From JAEUOS01 sp965279115 (GTDB lineage: Bacteria; Pseudomonadota; Gammaproteobacteria; Burkholderiales; JAEUOS01): 64,000 nt of DNA. The translations under genes and the position numbers were made by a program. Numbering within the stretch: position 1 is the first letter of the stretch; the number at the start of each line of letters is the position of its first letter. The DNA lies in contig OZ257137.1 in the NCBI GenBank assembly GCA_965279115.1, forward strand, positions 4,464,001 through 4,528,000. Reading direction: 5' to 3'. Of this stretch, positions 40,766 to 50,209 are shown piece after piece. The notes beneath the pieces were generated by a model that was given only the letters and a program-made list of their open reading frames with translations, was not told where the DNA came from and did no database searches.

Positions 40766-43700
40766 CGCCATCGAGGCTGTCGTTGCCGTCTACCCCGTCG
40801 AGCGTGTCGTTGCCGGCACCGCCTTCAAGGGAATTGGCAGCCGAATTGCCGGTGATTGCGTTGTTGAGCGCGTTACCGGTGCCGCTGATGGTCGCCGCGC
40901 CGGTAAGCGCAAGGTTCTCGACGTTGGCCGCCAGCACATGGCTGGCATTCGATTGCACGGCGTCGATGTCGCCACCGGTGAATTCGAGAAACGGATTGGC
41001 GACGCGGAACACGTCGACGGCGCTGTTGGTATCGCCGCTCACCAGATTGGCCGCATGGCTGGTGAAAACGATGTAGTGCCCGTCGCCGGAGAAACTGGCG
41101 CCGAAGCTCGAGTTCTGCGGGACCTCGCCGCCAGGGCCGACGGAGACGCGGATCACCGCACCACTGGACAGATCCTTGGCGTAGATGCTGTCTAGCAAGG
41201 CGCCGGCATCGTCCGCCAGATTGTCCGCGCTGCTCTGGAACACGATGTAGCGCCCGTCGGCCGAGATCGCCGCGGATCCGCTGTCTCCGTTGGCCTGGTT
41301 GCCATTCGAATCCGTCGAAACGCGCGCGATCGCGCCGGTCTGCAGGTCCTTGAGGAACAGGTCGATGCGGCCGTTGGTGTCGCCGCTGACCAGGTCGGTC
41401 GCCGCACTCTCAAACAGCACGTAACGGTTGTCGTCGGTGATGACCGCCCGGGTGCTTGCGCCATGCGCCTCGCCGCCGGCGGCGTTCATGGATACGCGCG
41501 ACAGCGCGCCGGTCTGCATGTCCTTGAGGTAGATGTCGGTGGTGCCGTTGCTGTCTTCCAGCAGCAACTGTCCTGTGCACTGGAACACCACATAGCGGCC
41601 GTCGGCGGAGATATCGGCCCGGGTACTCGCCGTTAAAGCAAAAGGGTTGACGCCCAAGGCGTCTTCCGAAACGCGTTGTATCGCGCGGGTCTGCAGGTCC
41701 TTGCGGAAGATGTCGACCGTGAAATTGGTGTCGCCGGGGATCATATTGCTGGCGCCGGTCTCGAAAACCACGTAGCGCCCGTCCGCGGACACCGCGGCGT
41801 TGTAGCTGTCGTCGTTGATGGCGCCATCGGCGCTGGTGGTGGAAACACGTTGCAGCACACCGGTTTGCAGGTCGCGCGCGAAGATGCCGTAGCGGGTCGA
41901 CGGGTCGTTGGCGATCATGTTGGTGGCGCGGCTCTCGAAGACCACCAGGTGCCCGTCGGCAGAGAATAGCGGGTTGAGGCTCTGCTGATTCGCTGCGCCG
42001 CCATCTGCCGCGGTGCTGATACGTTGCACGGTGCCGGTTTGCATGTCCTTGACGAACACGTCGGCACGGCCCGGGGTGGCGTCCGGCGCGATGTTGCCGC
42101 CGGAGGTGAAGGCGACGTAACGGCCAGCGCCGAAAGTGGCGTTCGCTACGGCGGCGCCACCACTGTCCGCCTGCGCGCCTTGCGCATTGACGGATACGCG
42201 TGCCACCGGAACGACGCTGCCGTTCTCGACGACCATGTCCCCGCTGTCATCGACCACGTAGAGGTCGGCGCCACTGCCGCCGCGCAACGTGTCCGTGCCA
42301 CCACCGCCGTCAATGGTGTCCGCGCCGGCGCCGCCGGAGAGGACGTTGGCCCCGGCGTTTCCGATTACGCGGTTGGCATACGCGTTGCCGCTGCCGGAAA
42401 TGCCGGCACTGCCGGACAAGGTCAGGTGCTCCAGGTAACCAGTGAGCGTGTAGCTGATGCTGGCGACCACGGTATCGATGCCGCCGACAAAGGCCTCCTG
42501 CAGGACATCGCCGGCGTTGTCGACGTAGTAGATGTCGTCGCCCCCGCCGGCGTCCATGGTGTCGGCGCCAGCCCCGCCATCCAGGACATTGACGCCGGCG
42601 GTACCGAAAATGCGGTTGGCGAGCGCGTTGCCTGTGGCGTTGGCGTCGGGAATGCCAGCCTGGTAGGTGTTGGTCGCAGTCAGCAGGGTCAGGTTTTCAA
42701 CCTCCAGCCCGGCGATGGAATAGCTGAGGCCGGTGAAACTTCCTGGCACCCAGACCGGCGCGCCTGGAATAGTGCCGAAACCGGGAATCACGATCAGCGG
42801 GCCCGGGACGCTGGTGCCCACCGACACATAGGGCTGGCGCACGTAGATGGTGTCGGTGCCTTCACCAGCGAGTTCGACAACCACGTCGTTCGGGTCATCG
42901 ACGTAGTACTGGTCGCCGCCCGCACCGCCTGTCAGGGTGTCGGCGCCGGCGCCGCCATCAAGGGAGTTGCCAATCGCGTTGCCGGTGATATGGTTGGCCA
43001 GTGCGTTGCCGGTGCCGGCGTACCCGAACACCACCGTCAGGTCCTCGACGTTCTCGGTCAGCGTGTAGTCGAAGTATGCGAGTACCTGGTCGGTGCCCTG
43101 GCCGGCATTCTCCAGTACAGAGGTGATCTGGCTGTGCAGGATGTAGGTGTCGTTGCCCATGCCGCCGTACATGCGGGCATGGTCGACATCGAGCACGAAG
43201 GTGTCGTCGCCGCCCATGCCGTAGAGGTCGTCGTTGAAGCCGCCGCCGCCATTGAGCACATTGGCGGCGTCGTTGCCGACGATCATCTCGTTGCCGGCGG
43301 TGGTGCCGGTGCCATTGACCGCGCCAGTACCGGTGAGGGTCAGGGACTTGATGTTGGCCAGCAGTGTGAAAGTGACCGAGCTGCGTACTTCGCCACCACC
43401 GCCTGACGACTGGCTCACGACGTCGCCAATGTTGTCGACGATGAAGATGTCGCCGCCGCCGCCGCCGGTCAGGGTGTCGGCGCCGGCGCCTCCGTCAAGA
43501 ATGTTGTTGCCGGCATTGCCGGTGATGATATTGGCGATGTCGTTGCCGGTGCCGTTACCGGCGCCGGCAGCCATCACCAGGGCCTCGATGTAAGCGCCGA
43601 TGGTCAGGCTGGTAGCGGTGGAAATGACCGTGTCGTAACCGCCATTGGCTACGTCCTCGACCAGGTCGCCGGAATTGTCGGCCAGATAGGTGTCGTCGCC

Positions 43701-45401
43701 CAGGCCGCCCTGCAGCGTGTCGGCCCCGGCGCCGCCGTCGAGCGCGTTGTTGCCTTCGTTGCCGCGGATGCGGTTGGCTGCGCCATTGCCCGTGCCGTCG
43801 AGATTGCCGGCGCCGGTGAGCGTGAGGTTCTCGATATCGCCGAAGGCCGCGAGGCTGAAACTCGTGGCGATGCGGATCTCGTCGCGGCCCTCGCCGGCGT
43901 TTTCTTCGGCCAGGTCGGCCGTGCTGTCAAACAGGAAAACGTCGTCGCCGGCGCCGCCGCGCAGCGTATCGTTGCCGGCGCCGCCGTCGAGCAGGTTGTC
44001 ACCCGAGTTGCCGGTGAGAATGTTGTTGCCGCCGTTGCCTGTGCCGCTTGCCGCCGCGCCCAGCAGGGTCAGGTTCTCGAAAGCCGCGCCCAGCAAGTAG
44101 GCTTCGATCGAGGTGGCGATGGTGTCGACCCCGCCGGTATCGTTGATGACATCGGCCGGCGTGTCGATCACGTAGGTGTCGTTGCCGGCGCCACCGGTAA
44201 GCGTATCGGCGCCGCCGCCGCCGTCTAGCGTGTCGTTGCCACCGTTGCCGGTGAGGGTGTTGTCGAGCGCATTGCCGGTCAGGCGGTTGTCGGCGGCGTT
44301 GCCCGTTCCGCTTGCCGCCGCACCCAGCAGGGTGAGGTTCTCGAAACCGGCCGCCAGCGCGTACGCGAAGGCGGCGGTGCGGACCGTGTCGTTGCCGGCG
44401 CTGTCGATGAGCACGTCGCCGGCATCATCCACCACATAGGTGTCGTCGCCGGCGCCGCCGTCGAGCGTGTCGGCACCGGCACCGCCGTCCAGAAGGTTGG
44501 CCTGCGCGTTGCCGGTGAGATGGTTGGCGAGCAGGTTGCCGGTGCCGTCGATCGCCATGCCTTCCAGAAGCTGCAGCTCTTCGACATCGGTGGGGAGCGT
44601 AAAGGAAACCGAGGCGAACACATGATCGTTTCCAGCACTGGCGGACTCAACCACCTGGTCGTCGGTCCGATCGATGAAGTAGGTGTCGTCGCCGCTGCCG
44701 CCTGTAAGGGTATCGAGGCCCGCGCCGCCGTCGAGGGTGTCGTTGCCGCCGGCACCGTCCAGCGCGTTGTCGACCGCGCTGCCCACGATGAAGTTGTTCA
44801 ACCCGTTGCCGGTGCCGGCGGTGGCGCCCGGGCCCGTCAAGAAGAGGTTTTCAACCCCGTTGCCGAGGGCGAACGATAGCGAGCTGTTGACCGTGTCGAC
44901 GCCGCTGCCATTGGTCTCGTCTACAGTGTCGCCCGCTTCGTCGACGTTGTAGGTGTCGTCGCCGGCGCCGCCGCGCATCAGGTCGGCGCCCGTGCCGCCG
45001 TCGAGCGTCTCGCCGGCAGCCCCGCCATTGAGCGTGTCGTTGCCGCCGTAACCCAGCATGGTGGCAGGGCTGCCGGAATTGTTGTTGATGGTGTCGGCGC
45101 CGCTGAGCAGGAAATTGCTCAGTCCGAACGAATCGCCGCTGGTCACGTAGCTGGCGACGGTGACCGCGCTGGCATTGAGGCCGCTGATCACGTAGTAGGT
45201 GATGCCGCCGTCGGTCAGGGAGATGCTGTTGACGGTGCCGCCGGTGACGCTGTTGCCGGCGTAGGTGAAGCCGCTGCCGCTGAAAGTCTGGGTGAGCGAC
45301 CCGCCGATCGCACGGATGGCCAGCGTCGAAGAGGTGGCCGTGACGACCTGCCCGCTGAAGGCAGCGAACCCGGTCGGGTTCGAGACGTTGACTACGGCCA
45401 T
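39822..45401 (-). CDS. Giant RTX protein C with one seven-bladed propeller cassette
   Basis: The largest protein of the locus, 1,859 aa. Its N-terminal ~110 residues (MAVVNVSNPTGFAAFSGQVV ... SGADTINNNSG) differ from A, B and D and read as a beta-rich domain. Next are ~950 residues of RTX units of the type DTLDGGAGDDTYVVDDAGD alternating with VENLTLLGAAASGTGN, then a seven-unit propeller (~1066-1472), then RTX to the end. The last ~310 residues are encoded by DNA nearly identical to the 3' ends of the RTX/M10 and PPC genes. The tail is FAILGTSVHPAAIGNDFMII plus A. GGGAG lies eight bases upstream of the ATG. Probably a surface or matrix protein. Confidence 0.92.
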   Translation of the reverse strand: MAVVNVSNPTGFAAFSGQVVTATSSTLAIRAIGGSLTQTFSGSGFTYAGNSVTGGTVNSISLTDGGITYYVISGLNASAVTVASYVTSGDSFGLSNFLLSGADTINNNSGSPATMLGYGGNDTLNGGAAGETLDGGTGADLMRGGAGDDTYNVDEAGDTVDETNGSGVDTVNSSLSFALGNGVENLFLTGPGATAGTGNGLNNFIVGSAVDNALDGAGGNDTLDGGAGLDTLTGGSGDDTYFIDRTDDQVVESASAGNDHVFASVSFTLPTDVEELQLLEGMAIDGTGNLLANHLTGNAQANLLDGGAGADTLDGGAGDDTYVVDDAGDVLIDSAGNDTVRTAAFAYALAAGFENLTLLGAAASGTGNAADNRLTGNALDNTLTGNGGNDTLDGGGGADTLTGGAGNDTYVIDTPADVINDTGGVDTIATSIEAYLLGAAFENLTLLGAAASGTGNGGNNILTGNSGDNLLDGGAGNDTLRGGAGDDVFLFDSTADLAEENAGEGRDEIRIATSFSLAAFGDIENLTLTGAGNLDGTGNGAANRIRGNEGNNALDGGAGADTLQGGLGDDTYLADNSGDLVEDVANGGYDTVISTATSLTIGAYIEALVMAAGAGNGTGNDIANIITGNAGNNILDGGAGADTLTGGGGGDIFIVDNIGDVVSQSSGGGGEVRSSVTFTLLANIKSLTLTGTGAVNGTGTTAGNEMIVGNDAANVLNGGGGFNDDLYGMGGDDTFVLDVDHARMYGGMGNDTYILHSQITSVLENAGQGTDQVLAYFDYTLTENVEDLTVVFGYAGTGNALANHITGNAIGNSLDGGAGADTLTGGAGGDQYYVDDPNDVVVELAGEGTDTIYVRQPYVSVGTSVPGPLIVIPGFGTIPGAPVWVPGSFTGLSYSIAGLEVENLTLLTATNTYQAGIPDANATGNALANRIFGTAGVNVLDGGAGADTMDAGGGDDIYYVDNAGDVLQEAFVGGIDTVVASISYTLTGYLEHLTLSGSAGISGSGNAYANRVIGNAGANVLSGGAGADTIDGGGGTDTLRGGSGADLYVVDDSGDMVVENGSVVPVARVSVNAQGAQADSGGAAVANATFGAGRYVAFTSGGNIAPDATPGRADVFVKDMQTGTVQRISTAADGGAANQQSLNPLFSADGHLVVFESRATNMIANDPSTRYGIFARDLQTGVLQRVSTTSADGAINDDSYNAAVSADGRYVVFETGASNMIPGDTNFTVDIFRKDLQTRAIQRVSEDALGVNPFALTASTRADISADGRYVVFQCTGQLLLEDSNGTTDIYLKDMQTGALSRVSMNAAGGEAHGASTRAVITDDNRYVLFESAATDLVSGDTNGRIDLFLKDLQTGAIARVSTDSNGNQANGDSGSAAISADGRYIVFQSSADNLADDAGALLDSIYAKDLSSGAVIRVSVGPGGEVPQNSSFGASFSGDGHYIVFTSHAANLVSGDTNSAVDVFRVANPFLEFTGGDIDAVQSNASHVLAANVENLALTGAATISGTGNALNNAITGNSAANSLEGGAGNDTLDGVDGNDSLDGGDSNDSLVGGLGFDTLIGGIGDDTLRGGDQADSMVAGDGNDFLSGGKGLDTLDGGEGNDTLAGLIGNDSLIGGNGTDTADYSASSDAVTVNLATGTGGSTIPVIGTGAGADVLAGIENLLGSLFDDSLTGDLGANAFTGNAGNDTMLASDGFDTLEGGDGNDSLSGMNQGDVIIGGNGNDWLGGGKGQDSIDGGADNDTLLGGLGGDTLTGGSGVDTFVFTTAPDGTINVDTISDFVSGTDLIQLSATIFGAFAGLAGQTVGLASLSGNLAYNASTGALSYDADGAGSGPALNFAILGTSVHPAAIGNDFMIIA
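40985..42205 (-). other. Propeller cassette 3 in RTX protein C
   Basis: Seven units with seeds GAGRYVAF, SADGHLVVF, SADGRYVVF, SADGRYVVF, TDDNRYVLF, SADGRYIVF and SGDGHYIVF; the last ends DVFRVANPF. Closely similar in layout to the two cassettes in protein A. Confidence 0.75.
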
Positions 45402-45565
45402 GCGCTCGGCTCCCGGGCGAGGTGGGTGTCGCCATCTGCGAGGCGCATGGGCGGCGGGGAATTCCCGAACCTAACACCGGCGAGCGAACAAGTCCTTCAT
45501 TTTGACAAAACTTTGCATTGCGCCCTGCACAATGCCGTTGTCATCAAATGCGTTCGGGCACTCCC

Positions 45566-45656
45566 GGCCGCTTCCACGGCCGGGAAAAAGAGCGCCGGCC
45601 GCTCCCGCGGCCGGGAAACAGAGGGCCGGCCGCTCCCGCGGCCGGGAAGCAGGCGC
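45566..45656. repeat. 31-bp hairpin repeat, three copies
   Basis: Units start at 45566, 45597 and 45628. The core GGCCGCTCCCGCGGCCGGGA (copy one: GGCCGCTTCCACGGCCGGGA) forms a GGCCG(C)...CGGCC stem, followed by an A-rich AAAGAG or AACAGAG spacer. The array abuts the stop codon of RTX gene D and sits 165 bp upstream of the RTX C start. It may act as a terminator or mRNA-stabilising element for D; no long T-tract is present leftward. Confidence 0.8.
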
Positions 45657-48600
45657 TCAGGCGACGATCAGGAAGTCGCTGCCGAGGGTTGCAGGGTGCA
45701 CCGAGGCACCGAGGATGGCGAACTGCGCCGGTGCGCCGCCGCCGGCGCCATCGGCGTCGTACTGCAGCGAGCCGGTGACTGCGTTGTAGAGCAGATTGGC
45801 GCCCAGACCCACCGTATTACCGACCTGTCCGGCGAAGGCCGTGAAGATGGTGGCCGACAGTTGTATCTGGTCCGTGCCGCTCACGAAGTCGGTGATGGTG
45901 TCGATGTTGATGCCATCGAGCGCTGCCGTGAACGCGAACTTGTCCGTGCCATTGCCGCCTGTCATGAGGTCGGCACCGAGCCCGCCGGTCAGCGTATCGG
46001 CGCCTTCTCCGCCGGACAGGGTGTCGAGTCCCTTGCCGCCGCCGAGGTTGTCGTCGCCATTGCCGCCGATCAGCGAATCGGCATTGAGTCCCCCGGAGAG
46101 AAAGTCGTTGCCGTCGCCGCCATCGAGGGTGTCGTTGCCGTCGTTCCCGGTGAGTGCGTCGTTGCCCCCGCCGCCGGCGAGATGGTTGGCCAGCGCGTTG
46201 CCGGTCAGGTTGTCGCCGAACAGGCTGCCCACCAGGTTTTCGATGCCGGTCAGGGTATCGGTGCCCTGGCTGGCGCTGACCAGCTGGCCGGTGGCGATAT
46301 TGAGATTGACGGCCACACCGTCGGTGGAGGTGCCGTAGCCTGCACCGTCTGCGCCGAGGCCACCGGTGATGGTGTCGTTGCCGCCCTGGCCTTCGAAGAA
46401 ATTGTTGCCGTCATTGCCGACGAGATTGTCTGCGAAGGCGCTGCCACGCACGTTCTCCATCGAAATCAGGGTGTCATTGCCATCGGCCCCGGAGGCCGTG
46501 CCGGCGCCCAGGTCCACCGTCACGCCCGCGGTCGCATTGTTGTAGTTGGCCGTGTCCACGCCGTTGCCGCCGTCGAGCGTATCGTTGCCCTGCAATCCGT
46601 TGAGGAAGTTGTTGGCCTCCGACCCGGTGATGCTGTCGTTGAAATAGCTGCCGAACGCGTTTTCTATGTTCAGCAGGGTGTCGGTGCCGCCCCAGGCGTC
46701 GCTGGCGGTGCCGGCGCCGAGGTTGATGGTCACGCCCATGCCGGCGCCGCTGCGGGTATAGGAATAGCCCACCGTATCGAATCCGTCGCCGCCGTTGATG
46801 GTGTCGTTGCCGCCCATGCCCTGGAACTGGTCGTTGCCGGCCCCGCCTGTCAACACGTCGTTGAAGTCGGAACCGTCGATCTCCTCGATGTTGCTGAAGG
46901 TGTCCACCCCGCCCATGCCATCGGCCACCGTGCCGCTGCCGACGCCGGTGAACGTCGCGTTCACCGCGGCGGTGGCGCGCAGGTAGCGCGCCCGGTCGAA
47001 GCCGGCACCGCCGTCGATGGTGTCGAAGCCGCGCATGCCCTCGAAGTCGTTGTTGCCGGCATCTCCGATCAAGGTGTCGTCAAAGGCCGAGCCGCGCACC
47101 TGTTCCACGCCGATCAGCGTGTCGCTGCCGTCCGCGCCTTCGGCCGTGCCGAGCGCGAGGTTCACCGTGACGTCGCCGGCGGCATGCTCGTAGCTGGCGC
47201 GGTCGTTGCCGGCGCCGCCGTTGATGGTGTCGTTGCCCAGGCCGCCCTCGAAATGCTCGAACAGGTTGCCCGCGTAGATCTGCGCACTGGCGCTGCCGCC
47301 CTGCAGCAGGTCGTCGAAGTCGCTGCCGATGACGCCGTCGATGTTGGTCAGTGTGTCGGTGTCGCCGAACCCGTCGTCGGCGGTGCCCGCGGCCAGGTCG
47401 ACGATCACCGCCATGTCGGAGTGCCGGTAGCTTGCCAGCGCGAAGCGGTCCAGCGCGGCACTGCCGCCGTCGATGGTGTCATCGCCCGCCATGCCCTCGA
47501 ACACCTCGTAGGGGTCGCTGGCCAACCCGCGGTACACATGCGCGAGATTGCCGCCGGCCAGGCTGTCGGCGAAAGCGGAACCGCGCACGCGCTCTATGCT
47601 GATCAGGGTGTCGGTACCGTCCGGCGCCACGGCGAAACCGGTGGCGGTGCTCACCGCGACCGGCGCCGCGGCGAATTCGTAGCTCACGCCGTCGTATCCG
47701 GCGCCGCCGTCAAGGGTATCGTCGCCGGCGCCTCCGATGAGCGTGTCATCGCCGCTGCCGCCAGCGAGCAGGTTGGCGCCGCCATCGCCGCTCAGCTTGT
47801 CGTCAAACGCGCCGCCGAGCAGGTTCTCGAATCCCGAGAGCGTGTCGGTGCCACTGTTGAAACTGGTGAGCTGCGCGCCGGCAATCGCAAGGCTGACCGT
47901 CACGCCGTCGAGCGAGGCGGAGTAGTCGGCGGTGTCGACGCCATTGCCGGCGGACATGCTGTCGTTGCCCATCAGTCCCGACAGGGTGTCGTTGCCTTCG
48001 CCGCCGTCGAGGGTGTCGGCGCCCTTGCCGCCAAACAACTGGTCGTTGCCGTCGCCCGCGACCAGGATGTCGGCCTGGTCACCGCCGCGCAGGATGTCAT
48101 TGCCAAGCCCCCCGGTGAGCGTGTCCGCGCCGAGTCCGCCGTTGAGGCTGTCGTTGCCGTCGCCGCCGGCGATGGCGTCGGCCAGGCCGCCACCGGTGAT
48201 GGTGTTGTTGAGGGCGTTGCCGGTGCCGCTGAAACTGCCGTTGCCGGTGTAGGCGAGGTTCTCGACGTCATTGCCCAGCGTGTAGCCGGAAAGCACGGTC
48301 TGTACCGTGTCGTTGCCTTCGGACGGATCCTCGATGACGACATCGCCGGCGTTGTCGACCACATAGGTGTCGTCGCCGTCCAGGCCTACCAGGGTGTCGG
48401 CGCCATAGCGGCCATCGAGGCGGTTGTTGCCGCCGTTGCCGGCGAGAAAATCGTTGAACGAGCTGCCGGCGAGGTTCTCGAAATTGGCCAGCGAATCGAT
48501 GCCCGCGCCACCGGTGTCCTGCGGGCCGGCGATACCGAGGTTGACCATGACCGCGCCGTTGAACGCATAGGAGACGGTGTCGCCGGTACCGGCGCCGCCG

Positions 48601-49952
48601 TCGAGCGTATCGTCGCCGAGTCCGCCGATGATCACGTTGTTGGCGGCATTGCCGACGATGACGTCGGCGAAGTCCGAGCCGCGCGCGTCCTCGATCCCGA
48701 TCAGCGTGTCGGTGCCGCCCTGGCCATCCGCGGCGGTACCGTTGGCGAGATTCACGTTCACGCCGGTGGTGGCGAAGTTGTAGTCGACGCGATCCTGCCC
48801 GGCGCCGCCGTCGATGGTGTCGTCGCCGCCCATGCCGGTGAAGATCTCCAGCGGCCCGTTGGAGGAGCTGCCGGTGATGCTGTCGGCGAAGATGGAACCG
48901 CGCACCACGTTGATGCCGATCAGGGTGTCGGTGCCACCGAAGCCGTCGCTGGCAGTGCCGGTGGCGAGGTTGACGGTGACCGCGCCACCTGCGAAGGCGT
49001 AGTCGGCGCGGTCGAAACTGTCGTCGCGCCCGCCGCGGCCGATGATGGTGTCGTTGCCGCCGCGGCCGTCGAAGCTTTCGAACAGGGAGCCGGTGATGCT
49101 GCGGCCCTGGCCACCGGCGATCAGGGTGTCGGCATGGCGGGAGCCCACCACGCCATCGATATTCACAAGGGTGTCGATATTGCCGAAGCCGTCGCTGGCG
49201 ATTCCGGTGCCGAGGTTCACCGTCACGCCGTCGGGCGATTCGCGGTACGCGGCGGCGGTGTAGAAGCCCCAATCGGTCGCGCCGCCGTCGATGGTGTCGT
49301 TGCCGGCGAGGCCTTCGAATTCGTTGCTGGTGTCGGCGAGCGAACCCAGCATCACAAGGTTGGGGTCGCCGCCGGTGAGGCGGTCCGCCAGGTGCGAGCC
49401 GATCACGCCTTCCACATTGCGCAGCAGCGTGATGCTGCCCGTGGCGCGAGCCGCGATGCCGCTTTGCAGGTTGACGTCCACCGCGATGAAGCCTTCGAAA
49501 CTCACACGGTCGAAGCCGGCGCCGCCGTTGACGGTGTCGAAGCCGCCTTCGCCGCCGTTGAACGAGCTCAGGTAGATGCGGTCATTGCCGGCGCCGGCGT
49601 CAATGCTGTCGTTGCCGCCCAGGCCGGCCAGCAGGTCATCCTTGGCGGTACCGGTGATCAGGTTGGAAAGGCCGTCGGCCGCCATGCCGGTGGTGTTGTC
49701 GCCGATGATGAACTGCGAACCGTTGGCGAAGGTGATGTTGGTGGTCGTCAGTTGCGCCGCGCTCACCGATGGCGTGAGGAAGACGGTCTTGCCGCCAAAG
49801 GTGAAGCTTACGTTGGTGCCAAAGTCGTCGACATCGACCAGGCCGAACGCTCCGGCGGAGGCCTGCGGACTGTCGAACTGCAGCACATCGGTGGCGGGAT
49901 CAAATTCAATGGTTTGCTGGTTGGTCAGGCTGCTGAAGACGTAAGTGGTCAT
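45657..49952 (-). CDS. Giant RTX protein D, calcium-binding
   Basis: Type-I-secretion-type RTX protein, 1,431 aa, closest in layout to B: MTTYVFSSLTNQQTIEFDPA, then LTTTNITFANGSQFIIGDN, then a unique stretch of DRIYLSSFNGGEGGFDTVNG and repeated units like VNLATGTASDGFGGTDTLIG. No catalytic motif seen. The C-terminal part differs from the other six in lacking the SLSGMNQGD unit (it has LSGGLNADSLIGG), yet ends with the same tail, FAILGASVHPATLGSDFLIV plus A. A TTGACA at 50081-50076 lies 124 bp upstream of the ATG; the matching -10 is weak (20-base spacer to TAAGGT). Confidence 0.92.
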   Translation of the reverse strand: MTTYVFSSLTNQQTIEFDPATDVLQFDSPQASAGAFGLVDVDDFGTNVSFTFGGKTVFLTPSVSAAQLTTTNITFANGSQFIIGDNTTGMAADGLSNLITGTAKDDLLAGLGGNDSIDAGAGNDRIYLSSFNGGEGGFDTVNGGAGFDRVSFEGFIAVDVNLQSGIAARATGSITLLRNVEGVIGSHLADRLTGGDPNLVMLGSLADTSNEFEGLAGNDTIDGGATDWGFYTAAAYRESPDGVTVNLGTGIASDGFGNIDTLVNIDGVVGSRHADTLIAGGQGRSITGSLFESFDGRGGNDTIIGRGGRDDSFDRADYAFAGGAVTVNLATGTASDGFGGTDTLIGINVVRGSIFADSITGSSSNGPLEIFTGMGGDDTIDGGAGQDRVDYNFATTGVNVNLANGTAADGQGGTDTLIGIEDARGSDFADVIVGNAANNVIIGGLGDDTLDGGAGTGDTVSYAFNGAVMVNLGIAGPQDTGGAGIDSLANFENLAGSSFNDFLAGNGGNNRLDGRYGADTLVGLDGDDTYVVDNAGDVVIEDPSEGNDTVQTVLSGYTLGNDVENLAYTGNGSFSGTGNALNNTITGGGLADAIAGGDGNDSLNGGLGADTLTGGLGNDILRGGDQADILVAGDGNDQLFGGKGADTLDGGEGNDTLSGLMGNDSMSAGNGVDTADYSASLDGVTVSLAIAGAQLTSFNSGTDTLSGFENLLGGAFDDKLSGDGGANLLAGGSGDDTLIGGAGDDTLDGGAGYDGVSYEFAAAPVAVSTATGFAVAPDGTDTLISIERVRGSAFADSLAGGNLAHVYRGLASDPYEVFEGMAGDDTIDGGSAALDRFALASYRHSDMAVIVDLAAGTADDGFGDTDTLTNIDGVIGSDFDDLLQGGSASAQIYAGNLFEHFEGGLGNDTINGGAGNDRASYEHAAGDVTVNLALGTAEGADGSDTLIGVEQVRGSAFDDTLIGDAGNNDFEGMRGFDTIDGGAGFDRARYLRATAAVNATFTGVGSGTVADGMGGVDTFSNIEEIDGSDFNDVLTGGAGNDQFQGMGGNDTINGGDGFDTVGYSYTRSGAGMGVTINLGAGTASDAWGGTDTLLNIENAFGSYFNDSITGSEANNFLNGLQGNDTLDGGNGVDTANYNNATAGVTVDLGAGTASGADGNDTLISMENVRGSAFADNLVGNDGNNFFEGQGGNDTITGGLGADGAGYGTSTDGVAVNLNIATGQLVSASQGTDTLTGIENLVGSLFGDNLTGNALANHLAGGGGNDALTGNDGNDTLDGGDGNDFLSGGLNADSLIGGNGDDNLGGGKGLDTLSGGEGADTLTGGLGADLMTGGNGTDKFAFTAALDGINIDTITDFVSGTDQIQLSATIFTAFAGQVGNTVGLGANLLYNAVTGSLQYDADGAGGGAPAQFAILGASVHPATLGSDFLIVA

Positions 49953-50209
49953 TTTTTCTTTGGCAATTTTTTAAGGCGGGATCGAAACCTGTCGCGGCGC
50001 CCGCAATGGATTTCCGCTCGACAAGGGGTTTTCGGCCGCGGTGCCTGCAACCTTAGGCGGAAAGGCGCGGAATTTTGTCAAGAATTGTGAAACGCCGGCC
50101 TGGCGCTGAACGCGCTGGGCGGGGCGCGTGATTGCGGCATACTGCGCGGCAGGGCACGGCGAGAACGATCCGGTTTCAATGGGGCCGGCCGGTTGCAAGG
50201 GGAATATCG

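Noticed and set aside
45426..50090. A 4.7-kb open frame on the + strand across RTX gene D (1,554 codons), and similar long + frames opposite the other RTX genes
   Set aside because: The translation is a low-complexity Ala/Val repeat that mirrors the GGxGxD codons on the other strand. The - strand frame has RTX motifs, a good start and the shared tail. High GC and repetition leave the antisense frame open.
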